Part shown: piece by piece, positions 51,964 through 60,634 of the stretch
Position numbering within the stretch: position 1 is the stretch's first letter
Layout of the letters: every line of letters starts with the position of its first letter
Assembly (NCBI GenBank): GCA_018266775.1
Contig: JAFDZS010000011.1
Coordinates: 317,245 to 381,244 of the forward strand
Length of the DNA: 64,000 bases
Source: Bacteroidota bacterium
GTDB lineage: Bacteria; Bacteroidota; Bacteroidia; Chitinophagales; Chitinophagaceae
Direction of reading: 5' to 3'
Made by a program: the position numbers and the translations under genes
Notes under the pieces: generated by a model
Databases searched by the model: none
Seen by the model: only the letters and a program-made list of their open reading frames with translations
What the model was told of the DNA's origin: nothing

Positions 51964-52734
51964 TCAATAACTTTTAATTTCCACGCCACCGAAAATCACT
52001 GAACCACGCAATACTAATATCTTGTCTGATGTTGTGGCATCGCCCCTGAATTTTCTTTTATCTTCCACACCATGAAATACACCATCGGTTTCATTGTGCA
52101 CCGTCCAGTGTGGAGGCACAATTATTTTTACTCCGCCAAAGATTACTTCCAGCCTGATTTCTTTGGTACCCTGTATATCTGCCTGCGTCAGGTCAATATC
52201 TGCACCACCAAACACACAACTGATGCGGCCACCCTGGAAATTTTTGGAAACAATATTGCGTTGCACCCCGCTGAAGATGGATGATGTTTTTAAAAAATCA
52301 CTCGCGTCTGTGGTGTAACTGCTGCTGCCTGCCTGGTAAGTGGTTTTTTGCCCTAAGCCTAAATCGTCATTTTTTTTTTCGTTGTCGCCGATATGGATCC
52401 ATCGCCTGCGGTCTGGCCGCAGGATAAACAATATGCCCACTCCAATAATAATGGCCGGCCAGAAGTTGGCCGCCAGTTTTATTTCTGGTGCAAAACGGTC
52501 AACCATAAAGAAACCGCCAATGGCAATTAATATCAGCCAGGTGTTGTTACGGAAATTATGTTTTGCCCCACTGTAAATACCCACCAGTATTAAGATCATG
52601 GGCCAGCTGAATAACCAGTATGGTAAGGGAAAACCAGAGTTGCGCAATAAAAGGGCTGCCCCCACGCCTACTAAAATTAACCCTGCAATGATCCTTGATT
52701 CAGGATTATGTCTGCTTTTCAAATTGTCGTCCAT
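51964..52734 (-). CDS. LiaF/LiaI-like envelope-stress membrane protein
   Basis: The 256-residue protein has four short membrane helices in ~13-110 (IIAGLILVGVGAALLLRN, WLFSWPMILILVGIYSG, WLILIAIGGFFMVDRF, FWPAIIIGVGILFILRP), matching the LiaI/LiaF transmembrane region (DUF5668 type). The C-terminal domain (~160-256) is a beta-helix-like cell-wall-response domain with GGRISCVFGGADIDLTQADIQGTKEIRLEVIFGGVKIIVPPHW. In Firmicutes LiaF holds back a kinase-regulator pair in response to cell-envelope damage. Its closeness to a LytS/LytTR pair suggests an analogous link, but this is inference. Confidence 0.88.
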   Translation of the reverse strand: MDDNLKSRHNPESRIIAGLILVGVGAALLLRNSGFPLPYWLFSWPMILILVGIYSGAKHNFRNNTWLILIAIGGFFMVDRFAPEIKLAANFWPAIIIGVGILFILRPDRRRWIHIGDNEKKNDDLGLGQKTTYQAGSSSYTTDASDFLKTSSIFSGVQRNIVSKNFQGGRISCVFGGADIDLTQADIQGTKEIRLEVIFGGVKIIVPPHWTVHNETDGVFHGVEDKRKFRGDATTSDKILVLRGSVIFGGVEIKSY

Positions 52735-52856
52735 TGTTCGTTGTTTTGATAGAACAAATGTATGGCGGCAATACCACCATGCAAAAGCACATTAGGTTGT
52801 TATACGCAAAACGTCGGTGAACGGCACTGGTTTGTCGGTGAAAATTCCCGTTTTTT

Positions 52857-54299
52857 TTAACCGATCATTTTTTTGATCAATCTTCCCAGCATCATCAACC
52901 CGTAATCAGCATCATCCGACCAGGGTTTACCAAAACTGATGCGGATATAATTGGAGAAATCAATACTGGCAGCAAATATCTTTCCCGGCACAATGGAAAT
53001 GTTTTGCTTCATTGCTTCGGTACGCAGTTTAAAGGAATCTACTTTTGGATTCAGTTCTATCCAAAATGTAAAACCACCCGTTGGCCTGGATATTTTTGTA
53101 TCGGCAGGGAAATATTGTATAATGCCCTGCATGTAACGCAGGCTTTGTGTGTGCAGGGCTTTGCGTAAATGTTTCAGGTGATATTCATAACGGCCATTCT
53201 TTAGATAATGTGCCACTGCTGCCTGTGTTAAGGATGGGCTGCTGATGTTCTGCACACGCTTGATCTGCCGCACTTTTTCAAAATATTTTCCTGGTATGGC
53301 CCAGCCAATGCGGTAACCCGGCGCCAATGATTTGGATACTGATCCGCAATACATCACCCAACCTTCCCGGTCAAAAAATTTGCAGGCTTTAGGGCGGTTC
53401 TTTCCAAAATACAATTCACCATACGTATCGTCTTCAATCAATGGAATTTTATGCTGCGTTACTATCTCCACCAGTTTCTTTTTATTGTCATCACTCATGC
53501 AGGTGCCCAGGGGATTATTAAAATTGGGCACCGCCACGCAGGCTTTGATGGGATATTTTTTAATCGCTTTTTGCAGGCTGATTAAATCCAAACCTTCAGC
53601 AGGATCAGATGGAATCTCCACCACTTTCAATCCTAAATTTTCTATGGATTGATAAATACCGAAGTACGTGGGGCATTCCACTGCTACTGTATCGCCGTGA
53701 TTGGTAACGGCACGTAAGCACATCATCACTGCTTCCAGGCATCCGTTGCTTACAATCACATCTGCAGGTTTTACTTTTCCGCCCCAGTTAAAAGAAAGTT
53801 TGGCAATTTGCTGGCGCAACTCAGGATTTCCCTGCGTGTGTTCGTAACTGATACAATGATCTTTATGATTACGTAAGGCATGAACGACCGACTTATTCAG
53901 TTTGGCTGCGGGCAATAATGAAGTATCGGGCACACCCAATGCAAAATTGATCACGTCTTTAGATGCAATATCTGAATAGATGGATGCGATCATTTCCTTC
54001 ACACTTACTTCGTGAGACAGTGTATCCGGCTTCACCTGGTCGGGCAACTGCGGAAAACGGTTGTGATTGAAACGAACATAGTAACCGGATTTTGGCCGGG
54101 ATTCGATCAATCCCCTCCCCTCCAAATGATAATAAGCCTGGAAAGCGGTACCCATGCTGATACCGTATTCATTGCTGAGTACCCTTACTGATGGCAGTTT
54201 ATCGCCAATACGCAGTACTTCATCAGCAATCATTTTTTCCAAACCATCTGCCACCTGTAAATACAAGTGATCGTCTGCATTAAAACTGTTTTTTTTCAT
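52857..54299 (-). CDS. MocR/PdxR-type GntR-aminotransferase regulator
   Basis: The 480-residue protein has an N-terminal GntR winged helix (~10-78: GLEKMIADEVLRIGDKLPSVRVLSNEYGISMGTAFQAYYHLEGRGLIESRPKSGYYV pattern) joined to a fold-type I aminotransferase domain (~110-480). The PLP lysine is in YCGSVSKSLAPGYRIGW, with NFNNPLGTCMSD and IEDDTYGELYFG around the cofactor. MocR proteins bind PLP and control, for example, vitamin B6 or amino-acid genes, usually ones divergent from themselves. Here the divergent neighbour across a 615-base repeat region is a GNAT acetyltransferase gene. No operator can be picked out. Confidence 0.93.
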   Translation of the reverse strand: MKKNSFNADDHLYLQVADGLEKMIADEVLRIGDKLPSVRVLSNEYGISMGTAFQAYYHLEGRGLIESRPKSGYYVRFNHNRFPQLPDQVKPDTLSHEVSVKEMIASIYSDIASKDVINFALGVPDTSLLPAAKLNKSVVHALRNHKDHCISYEHTQGNPELRQQIAKLSFNWGGKVKPADVIVSNGCLEAVMMCLRAVTNHGDTVAVECPTYFGIYQSIENLGLKVVEIPSDPAEGLDLISLQKAIKKYPIKACVAVPNFNNPLGTCMSDDNKKKLVEIVTQHKIPLIEDDTYGELYFGKNRPKACKFFDREGWVMYCGSVSKSLAPGYRIGWAIPGKYFEKVRQIKRVQNISSPSLTQAAVAHYLKNGRYEYHLKHLRKALHTQSLRYMQGIIQYFPADTKISRPTGGFTFWIELNPKVDSFKLRTEAMKQNISIVPGKIFAASIDFSNYIRISFGKPWSDDADYGLMMLGRLIKKMIG

Positions 54300-54320
54300 G
54301 AGCTATACTTTTATTTTTAT

Positions 54321-54740
54321 CTGCGTCTTTGTGCCGCCATGAGCCATTTTAAATCAATGCACCATTTATCTGCGCATCTGCGGCAATCAGATAGAACACT
54401 GATGACACTGATTGAACTTATATTCAATGATATTGATCCGTGCCTTTGTGCCACCATGAGCCATTTTAAATCAATCACCATTTATCTGCGCATCTGCGGC
54501 AATAATATAGAACGCTGATGACGCCAATTGAACTTATATTCAATGATTTTTCTCTGTGCCTTTGTGCCACCGTGAGCCATTTTAAATCAATGCACCATTT
54601 ATCTGCGCATCTGCGGCAATAACATAGAACGCTGATGACGCCAATTGAACTTATGTTCAATGATTTTTCTCCGTGCCTTTGTGCCGCCATGAGCAATTTT
54701 TTTTGCTATTGTCAACACAACTGCGCATCTGCGGCAATTT
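54321..54740. repeat. 117-bp tandem repeat in the gene-free stretch 54,300-54,914
   Basis: The phrase CTTTGTGCC recurs at 54,327, 54,444, 54,560 and 54,677, giving a period of 116-117 bases over about three and a half units. Each unit has GCCACCATGAGCCATTTTAA, CATTTATCTGCGCATCTGCG then GCAAT, and TAGAACRCTGATGACRCYAA then TTGAACTTATATTCAATGAT. Relatives lie at 19,860-20,095 and 27,668-27,755. Translated frames across it are open on both strands in places but repeat the same low-quality peptide. The remaining sequence to 54,914 is AT-rich and shows only the palindrome at 54,746. Confidence 0.88.
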
Positions 54741-54745
54741 TTTTT

Positions 54746-54773
54746 CATGGTCAGACGAGGGCGTCAGACCATG
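54746..54773. repeat. imperfect palindrome CATGGTCAGACG / CGTCAGACCATG
   Basis: Arms at 54,746-54,757 and 54,762-54,773 pair around AGGG with one A-A mismatch, at the same position as in the sister palindrome at 46,033-46,060. The arm base that differs between the two (A/G) is compensated in the partner arm (T/C), which suggests selection on pairing or shared origin with compensation. Confidence 0.75.
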
Positions 54774-54914
54774 TGCGAATTATCCCAGCGATCATCTCCA
54801 ATCAACTTGTCATTAAATCTGATACAGTCAAAAACAACGAATCTGCATCTGTTTTAAATCACGTAAAAGTACAAATTTTGCATTACGTTCAAATTATTTT
54901 TAAAAAGTACAGCC

Positions 54915-55430
54915 ATGAACAAAATTGCAGTAGTGGATTATGAAACTGCACATCAACCCTTCTTTGAACAATTCAACCGGCGGTGGATTGAAGCATGGTT
55001 CACTATGGAACCAATAGATGAATACGTGCTCACCCACCCGGAAGAAGCGATACTGAATGAAGGTGGTGCCATACTGATGGCTTTGTATAATGATGCCGTT
55101 GCAGGAACTGTTGGATTAAAAAAAGTGAATGCCCACACGTATGAATTTACCAAGATGGCAGTGGGTGAAAATTTTCGCCGCAAAGGCATTGCAGAAGCGC
55201 TAAGCTATGCCAGTTTTGAAAAAGCAAAATCCCTGGGCGCTGCAACTGTGATTTTATACAGCAACACTAAAAATGCTGCTGCCATCAAGTTATATGAAAA
55301 AATTGGGTTTGAACATATCCCTGTTGAACAAGGCGTGTATGAAAGAGCCAATGTGAAAATGAAAATGGCTATTGACCCGGGAAAAAAATACAGTACTATT
55401 TATACACCATTATTAATACAAACAGTATGA
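54915..55430 (+). CDS. GNAT-family N-acetyltransferase
   Basis: The 171-residue enzyme has the GNAT fold: EGGAILMALYNDAVAGTVGLKKVNAHTYEFTKMAVGENFRRKGIAEALSYASFEKAK carries the acetyl-CoA binding loop (Arg-Arg-Lys-Gly-Ile-Ala), and VILYSNTKNAAAIKLYEKIGFEHI is the typical C-terminal segment. It transfers an acetyl group from acetyl-CoA to an unknown amine. Its stop overlaps the DinB-like gene start by four bases (ATGA), so the two are coupled. It is divergent from the MocR regulator. Confidence 0.9.
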   Translation: MNKIAVVDYETAHQPFFEQFNRRWIEAWFTMEPIDEYVLTHPEEAILNEGGAILMALYNDAVAGTVGLKKVNAHTYEFTKMAVGENFRRKGIAEALSYASFEKAKSLGAATVILYSNTKNAAAIKLYEKIGFEHIPVEQGVYERANVKMKMAIDPGKKYSTIYTPLLIQTV

Positions 55431-55873
55431 TCATTGAAACCTTACAGCAATTATTTAAAAGAGATTTAGACCGGCTGAAAAAAGAAATAAACTTGTACCA
55501 GGATGAAAATAAAATCTGGATTATTGAAAAAAACATTGCCAACTCTGCCGGTAATTTGTGTTTGCATTTATTAGGCAACCTCAATGCTTTTATTGGCGCC
55601 ACATTTGCACAAACCAATTATATTCGCCACCGTGATTTGGAATTTTCACTAAAAAATATTTCCCGTAAAGAACTCATCAATCAGATAGAGAATTTACAGG
55701 CCATAGTGGAAAAAGGTTTGGGGGCAATATCGGATGCTCAACTGGAACAGGATTTTCCCATCGTAATATGGGAGCAGCCAACCAGCATGGCTTATACGCT
55801 AATTCATTTATCAACGCATCTCAACTATCACCTTGGGCAAATTAATTATCACAGGAGATTACTGGATGCTTAA
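55427..55873 (+). CDS. DinB-like / DUF1572 family protein
   Basis: The 148-residue helical-bundle protein has the DinB-superfamily layout: FKRDLDRLKKEINLYQDENKIWIIEKNIANSAGNLCLHLLGNLNAFIGATF in helices 1-2 and LIHLSTHLNYHLGQINYHRRLL in the last helix. His residues in CLHLLGN and HLNYHLGQ are at positions typical for the metal triad. Family members include thiol S-transferases and many uncharacterised proteins. It is translationally coupled to the GNAT gene, and ilvE begins 31 bases later. Confidence 0.85.
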   Translation: MIIETLQQLFKRDLDRLKKEINLYQDENKIWIIEKNIANSAGNLCLHLLGNLNAFIGATFAQTNYIRHRDLEFSLKNISRKELINQIENLQAIVEKGLGAISDAQLEQDFPIVIWEQPTSMAYTLIHLSTHLNYHLGQINYHRRLLDA

Positions 55874-55904
55874 ACAAAACGTTTGTTCATTTTAAATACA
55901 TTTT

Positions 55905-56972
55905 ATGGAAATGACTGCTGCAATACCCGTACGCAAAACCACTTTTTCAAAATTGCATGAAGTGGATTTTAACCACCTTGAATTTGGCAAATATGTAAGC
56001 GACCACATGCTTATTTGTGATTTTGCCAAAGGCGAATGGCGCAGCCCGCAAATTGTGCCTTTTGCCAATCTATCTTTAAGTCCCACTGCTTTGGCGCTGC
56101 ACTATGGCCAAACGGTTTTTGAAGGCATGAAAGCATTCACCATGCATGATGGCCGCATTAATATTTTCCGCATGGAAAAACATTATGAACGCTTCACCAA
56201 ATCCTTACTGCGCATGTGTATGGCGCCTGTGCCCAAAGATATTTTTGTGGAAGGATTGATGCAGTTGATTGCTGCAGATAAAAACTGGGTGCCCAAACAA
56301 CCTGGCAGTGCGTTGTACATTCGCCCGTTTATGTATGCCAGCGAAGCCCGCTTTGGCGTGAAGGTTTCTGATGAATATCGTTTTATCATTTTCTCCGGCC
56401 CGGTGCCCGGGCTGTTTGCAAATCCCATTAAAGTTAAAGTGGAAAGAGATTATATCCGTGCTGCAAGGGGCGGTACCGGCTTTGCCAAATGCGGCGGTAA
56501 TTATGGCGGTGCCTTCTACCCTACACAATTGGCCAAACAGGAAGGTTATGACCAGGTGTTGTGGACTGGCGGCGACAATCATGAATATATTGAAGAATCC
56601 GGTATGATGAATGCGATGTTTGTGATCAATGATACATTAGTAACGCCGCCTTTATCTGATTCTATTTTAGATGGTGTTACAAGAGATTCGCTGCTCACTC
56701 TTGCACGGGATATGGGCTATACAACGGAAGAACGCCCTGTAAGTATTGCGGAATTAGAAACAGCATTCAAACAAAAAACCATTAGTGCTGCATTTGGTGC
56801 AGGCACCGCAGCTGTGGTAGCGCCTATTGCCATGATCAATATCAATGGAATTGATTATCGCTTACCCGATTACGATAGCTACAGCTTACATAACCGTTTG
56901 AAAGATCGATTAGAATTGATCCGCAGTGGATTGGCACCAGATGTGCATGAATGGAACTGTATTATTGGTTAA
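55905..56972 (+). CDS. ilvE: branched-chain amino-acid aminotransferase
   Basis: The 355-residue fold-type IV PLP enzyme catalyses the last step of valine, leucine and isoleucine synthesis and the first step of their breakdown, with glutamate/2-oxoglutarate as partner. The PLP lysine is K195 in TGFAKCGGNYGGAF. ALHYGQTVFEGMKAF, RPFMYASEARFGVK, EYIEESGMMNAMFV and SAAFGAGTAAVVAPI are conserved. The length matches the larger BCAT subtype used by Bacteroidota. It follows the GNAT-DinB pair on the same strand. Confidence 0.96.
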   Translation: MEMTAAIPVRKTTFSKLHEVDFNHLEFGKYVSDHMLICDFAKGEWRSPQIVPFANLSLSPTALALHYGQTVFEGMKAFTMHDGRINIFRMEKHYERFTKSLLRMCMAPVPKDIFVEGLMQLIAADKNWVPKQPGSALYIRPFMYASEARFGVKVSDEYRFIIFSGPVPGLFANPIKVKVERDYIRAARGGTGFAKCGGNYGGAFYPTQLAKQEGYDQVLWTGGDNHEYIEESGMMNAMFVINDTLVTPPLSDSILDGVTRDSLLTLARDMGYTTEERPVSIAELETAFKQKTISAAFGAGTAAVVAPIAMININGIDYRLPDYDSYSLHNRLKDRLELIRSGLAPDVHEWNCIIG

Positions 56973-57003
56973 GTGCAATTTTTTTAGTTAGTGATAAAAC
57001 AAT

Positions 57004-57041
57004 AAACAAATGCCGGCTGTAATGCCGGCGTTGTTGTATCA
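57004..57041. terminator. probable terminator between ilvE and the repeat-protein gene
   Basis: TGCCGGC (57,011-57,017) and GCCGGCG (57,024-57,030) form a short GC-rich stem around TGTAAT, flanked by AACAAA on the left and TTGTTG on the right, which can extend it. It lies in the gap between convergent genes. Confidence 0.65.
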
Positions 57042-57109
57042 TACAGATTTGTCTTTTTCTAAATGAAAGATATTACTTGTAAAACCAACTCAAGAAAAAA
57101 TGCACAAGC

Positions 57110-57796
57110 TTACCAGATACTGAAAGTAATACCATTAATTTTCTGTATCGTGCTGCCCGATTTCATTGAACCCTGGTATTCTTTACGGTCAAATTCGCCG
57201 TACCATGAATAGGAAACAGTACCGATGCTTTTGATCTTTCCTTTATTCAGCCGGTCATCCAATTGAGAATAATAAGTGAGTGCTGTTCCGGTTACGGATT
57301 TTAATTTTCCGCGGAAAGATTCATTATCGTACGATGCATAATACTCCACTGCTGATCCGTTGATAGATTTTAGTTTACCGCGAAAGGCATCATTATCATA
57401 TTCCATGTAATAATCCAGTTGCACACTGCCGATGCTTTTTACTTTTCCTTTTTGAGTTGCAGGTTGTGAGGCGCCATAGTAAGTAATGTTACACGTGCCG
57501 ATACTTTTCACTTTTCCCCGGTACGCTTCATCTGCTTCCTGGCCATAATAATCCACACGGCCCATAAAAGGCTGCAATTTTCCCTGGTAATAACCTATGC
57601 GGGTGGGTTCCAATGCCATACCCCAATCAATGATATTGCCATCGGGAGAAATTCTTATGATAGCCTGCTGATCAGTTGTAAAGGAAAATGAAGATAAAGC
57701 AATACCACCGCCTGATAAAGAAACCTGGCTTAATGACTGCGCATAATTATACGTTGTAAGCAATGATACTGCAAGCAGCAACAAGATTTTTTTCAT
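57110..57796 (-). CDS. secreted protein made of 23-residue repeats
   Basis: The 228-residue product has a signal peptide (MKKILLLLAVSLLTTYNYA). After a beta-rich lead (20-70), residues 93-207 are five exact-length 23-residue repeats of the form [RK]GK[VLI]KSIG...YY....D.., for example KGKVKSIGSVQLDYYMEYDN. A degenerate unit lies before them (71-92) and another after (208-228). The 23-residue period and Tyr-rich strands recall MORN-like or WG-like beta repeats, but the consensus is its own and I do not recognise the family. It is probably an extended periplasmic beta structure. It is convergent with ilvE. Confidence 0.8.
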   Translation of the reverse strand: MKKILLLLAVSLLTTYNYAQSLSQVSLSGGGIALSSFSFTTDQQAIIRISPDGNIIDWGMALEPTRIGYYQGKLQPFMGRVDYYGQEADEAYRGKVKSIGTCNITYYGASQPATQKGKVKSIGSVQLDYYMEYDNDAFRGKLKSINGSAVEYYASYDNESFRGKLKSVTGTALTYYSQLDDRLNKGKIKSIGTVSYSWYGEFDRKEYQGSMKSGSTIQKINGITFSIW

Positions 57797-57838
57797 ATCA
57801 TCAGATTATGGTGTGAAATTACGCTTTTTCATGATTCA

Positions 57839-58831
57839 CTAACGCTGCAACTCCTGCCCGGATTGTTCTTTTTTCCTCAATTCTTTGGTGGTAAGCCTGC
57901 TGCCATCGTGGCTATAGCCGGGTGGGCCAAAAAGGTAACGGAGCTTTTGTTTCATTGTAACCGGTTTTCGGGTATCATTAATGATAGACTTGATCTCATT
58001 AGTTACCACATCGGCAAAATTTTTATACGGCGCTGCCTTTCTTACTCCAAATTCCACCGGTGTTGCTTCCATTTCTTTTTGAAAGGTACCAAAGAGTTTA
58101 TCCCATAACACGATTGTCATTCCAAAATTCTTATCTAAATACACAATGTTTTTGGCATGGTGCACCCTGTGGTGCGAAGGGGTAATGAGAACATATTCCA
58201 GGAAACCCATTCTGTTGATGAGCCGGGTATGCGCCAGCGTACCATAAGTTTGTGAAATAATGTAAATAAGTAAAATATCAACAGGCCTGAAACCCACCAA
58301 TGCTAATGGAATAAAAAAGAAAAATTTTTCCACAGGTTCAAAAATGGCAGCCCTTACGCCTACCGAGAAATTGAACTCATCGGAATTGTGATGTGTAATA
58401 TGCCCTGCCCACAGAATGCGGATGTGATGATCAAGATAGTGCATGGTGTAATAAATCAAATCTTCCAGCAGGTATAAACTGATCCAGTATACATAAATAT
58501 TGGCTGGCGCCCGGCGGAAGCCATGATCGTAAATAGTAATGAGCATTAATAAGCATGCACCGCCCAGCAATGCTTCCACACCCGCAAACAAAACGCCCAG
58601 TAATACATTGTGTTTTGTATCGGTAACCGAATAATATTTTTTTTGCTGGCGGTGGCCAATGTACAGTTCAATACAAACCAGTAAAAAGGTGAACGGAATG
58701 CTGAAGATCACCACCATCTTACTGTTAATAAAACCCATCATACAATTGGAGCAGCAGTTTAAATGAAAATGAGCAGCCTGCGGATGGCAGTGCTGCTCAA
58801 ATGTATACTTTGTAACCAATTTTTTTGTCAT
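57839..58831 (-). CDS. sterol desaturase / fatty acid hydroxylase family membrane protein
   Basis: The 330-residue membrane protein has about four hydrophobic segments and the His-rich motifs of the di-iron hydroxylase superfamily: HYLDHH (~139), HITHH (~154) and HHRVHH (~229). Such enzymes use O2 to hydroxylate or desaturate a lipid. Homologues in this phylum include alkylglycerol monooxygenase-like and carotenoid hydroxylase-like proteins, and the substrate is unknown. The N-terminal ~30 residues (TFEQHCHPQAAHFHLNCCSNC) are rich in Cys and His and may not be translated if MGFINSKMV is the real start. It lies downstream of the AHSA1-like gene on the same strand. Confidence 0.88.
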   Translation of the reverse strand: MTKKLVTKYTFEQHCHPQAAHFHLNCCSNCMMGFINSKMVVIFSIPFTFLLVCIELYIGHRQQKKYYSVTDTKHNVLLGVLFAGVEALLGGACLLMLITIYDHGFRRAPANIYVYWISLYLLEDLIYYTMHYLDHHIRILWAGHITHHNSDEFNFSVGVRAAIFEPVEKFFFFIPLALVGFRPVDILLIYIISQTYGTLAHTRLINRMGFLEYVLITPSHHRVHHAKNIVYLDKNFGMTIVLWDKLFGTFQKEMEATPVEFGVRKAAPYKNFADVVTNEIKSIINDTRKPVTMKQKLRYLFGPPGYSHDGSRLTTKELRKKEQSGQELQR

Positions 58832-58885
58832 ATTATTGTTGCTTTAACCAGTTTTTTACATGGTTGAGCAACAACAGTGGCGCAG

Positions 58886-59317
58886 TTAGTGTGTTTCTGT
58901 GTATTGTTTAAAATTATTCAAAATGGACTGCCACCCTGCACGCTGCATTTCAACGGGGTTCATGGTTTCGGTTTCAAAGCTTTCCACTACTTTGGTACTG
59001 TCGCCCATTGCAGTAAACACCGTATTGGTTTTGCGTCCGTCTCCCAGTGTAGTGGCAATTTGCTCGTGCAGTTTTACGGTATCATACACGCCTCCAAATT
59101 CAAAACCCATGCTGCCGTCCCGTGCTTCCATACGGAAGGAGAACGAACCACCTTCCCTTAAATCGTTCTTTGCCCAGGGCGTATGCCATTCCGGTATCGC
59201 ATAATTCCATTGGGTGATGTGTTCAGGCTGTGTCCAGTAATTCCAGACTTTTTCCACCGGCGCCTGGATGGTGGCTTCAATTGTTACTGTAGTTGATGGC
59301 ATGTTTTCCATGATCAT
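58886..59317 (-). CDS. SRPBCC (AHSA1-type) domain protein
   Basis: The 143-residue protein has the START/Bet v1-like fold: TTVTIEATIQAPVEKVWNYWTQPEHITQWNYA at the N-terminus, LREGGSFSFRMEARDGSMGFEFGGVYDTV in the middle strands, and the final helix EMQRAGWQSILNNFKQYTE. AHSA1-like proteins bind hydrophobic ligands or act as chaperone co-factors, and the ligand is unknown. Three in-frame ATGs occur within the first seven codons, and the first is used. It precedes the hydroxylase-like gene by 54 bases. Confidence 0.92.
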   Translation of the reverse strand: MIMENMPSTTVTIEATIQAPVEKVWNYWTQPEHITQWNYAIPEWHTPWAKNDLREGGSFSFRMEARDGSMGFEFGGVYDTVKLHEQIATTLGDGRKTNTVFTAMGDSTKVVESFETETMNPVEMQRAGWQSILNNFKQYTETH

Positions 59318-59566
59318 TTTTTATTTGGTGTACAATAATTTCAATACAAATATCTGCCTTAAAAATCAATCAGCTGCTGTGCAAAAGCGAAATTCATGCG
59401 GGTGCTTTGCGACAGTGGGCTGATTTATTTTGCACACATTAGCAGTTGATTAGCAAACATTCATCTTTTTCAATTACGAACTGGCACAACATTTGGAAGT
59501 ATTACTGTACTGTTGAGCACCTGCACTGATTGCAGCCTTTATTGTGTAACCGTTAAAATAAAGACC

Positions 59567-60016
59567 ATGCTGAAAAGATTATTGAACATACCCATACTGG
59601 TAGCTATTTTTTTAAGCGCTGTTGCGTACAGCGGTTGTTCCAAGAACAGCGGCACTGCATCTTCCACCGCACATGATTTTTTTACCGCCAACTTATTGAA
59701 CCGTGACCTTGCTGTGGTTATGGCCAAAGATGATACCACAGACATCAGTGCTGATTATGTGGGTTACACTTTCCACCTTACTGATACCTCTGCCGTTGGC
59801 GGCTCTATTGGTGCAGCTAACCTGGTAAGAACAATTTTTGGCACCTGGGGCACCGATGCCGCTTATCTCAATATCACTTTTGCTTTTCCTTCCGGCTCCA
59901 ACAGTTCGCTTACGTTCATGAACCGGCAATGGCAGATTTCAACCAGCAATAGTACCAATATTACTCTCACCACTACTGTTGGCAGAAATGGTACACTCGT
60001 TTTTAAAAAGCTTTAG
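59567..60016 (+). CDS. small lipoprotein of unknown function
   Basis: The 149-residue product starts at the ATG at 59,567. The lipoprotein signal MLKRLLNIPILVAIFLSAVA leads to the Cys in YSGC. The mature part is a small beta domain (AHDFFTANLLNRDLAVVMAKDDTTDISADYVGYTFHLTDTSAVGG-type strands), ending TVGRNGTLVFKKL, probably a lipocalin-like or Ig-like fold. No family is recognised. A terminator follows 22 bases after the stop. It is probably envelope-anchored, facing the periplasm. Confidence 0.7.
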   Translation: MLKRLLNIPILVAIFLSAVAYSGCSKNSGTASSTAHDFFTANLLNRDLAVVMAKDDTTDISADYVGYTFHLTDTSAVGGSIGAANLVRTIFGTWGTDAAYLNITFAFPSGSNSSLTFMNRQWQISTSNSTNITLTTTVGRNGTLVFKKL

Positions 60017-60030
60017 TAACTCCACATATA

Positions 60031-60067
60031 TAAAAAGTGCCGGCCATGTGCCGGCATTTTTGTTTTT
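60031..60067 (+). terminator. intrinsic terminator after the lipoprotein gene
   Basis: TGCCGGC (60,038-60,044) and GCCGGCA (60,050-60,056) form a seven-base stem around CATGT, extended by AAAA/TTTT and followed by TTTTTGTTTTT. Confidence 0.88.
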
Positions 60068-60125
60068 GGCAAGGCTAATGCAGAACCTGTATTTTCGTAT
60101 CATTGCATTGATTAATTTTTGATTT

Positions 60126-60632
60126 ATGACTCATTTGAAAAAAAGACAGGACTATATTTCGTGGGACGAATATTTTATGGGTGTGGCGTTATTGAGTGCC
60201 TGCCGGAGTAAAGACCCCAATACCCAGGTGGGCGCCTGTATTGTAAATGAAAAAAATAAAATTGTTGGTGCCGGGTATAACGGCTTGCCCACCGGCTGCA
60301 GCGATGATGAATTTCCCTGGGAAAAACAGGGTGAATTTCTTTCCACCAAGTACCCTTACATCTGCCATGCCGAACTGAATGCCATTTTAAATAATATTGG
60401 TATGGATCTGCAGGGTTGTAAAATCTATACTGCACTTTTTCCCTGTAATGAATGTGCCAAAGCCATCATTCAATCAGGTATTACAGAAGTCATTTATTTA
60501 TCGGATAAATATGAAGGCACAGACGTATTCAAAGCATCTAAATTTATGCTGGATAAAGCGGGTGTGCGGTACCGTAAAGTAAAAGCCCAAATCAAAAAAT
60601 TAGAATTGAGCTTTGATGAAAAAGATGTGTAA
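60126..60632 (+). CDS. deoxycytidylate (dCMP) deaminase
   Basis: The 168-residue zinc enzyme deaminates dCMP to dUMP, feeding thymidylate synthesis. Zinc ligands are seen in HAE (His81, Glu83 as proton shuttle) and PCNEC (Cys107, Cys110). The substrate region [34 protein letters not shown] is typical of dCMP deaminases and the ComEB family. The length is normal and the ATG at 60,126 gives the usual N-terminus ([17 protein letters not shown]). Confidence 0.95.
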   Translation: MTHLKKRQDYISWDEYFMGVALLSACRSKDPNTQVGACIVNEKNKIVGAGYNGLPTGCSDDEFPWEKQGEFLSTKYPYICHAELNAILNNIGMDLQGCKIYTALFPCNECAKAIIQSGITEVIYLSDKYEGTDVFKASKFMLDKAGVRYRKVKAQIKKLELSFDEKDV

Positions 60633-60634
60633 TG

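Noticed and set aside
54475-54696. Minus-strand frame of 73 codons in the 117-bp array
   Set aside because: The peptide repeats itself with the DNA repeat and has no protein-like domain.
54321-54740. Possible CRISPR array
   Set aside because: The repeated unit is the whole 117 bases with no unique spacers, and no cas gene is present.
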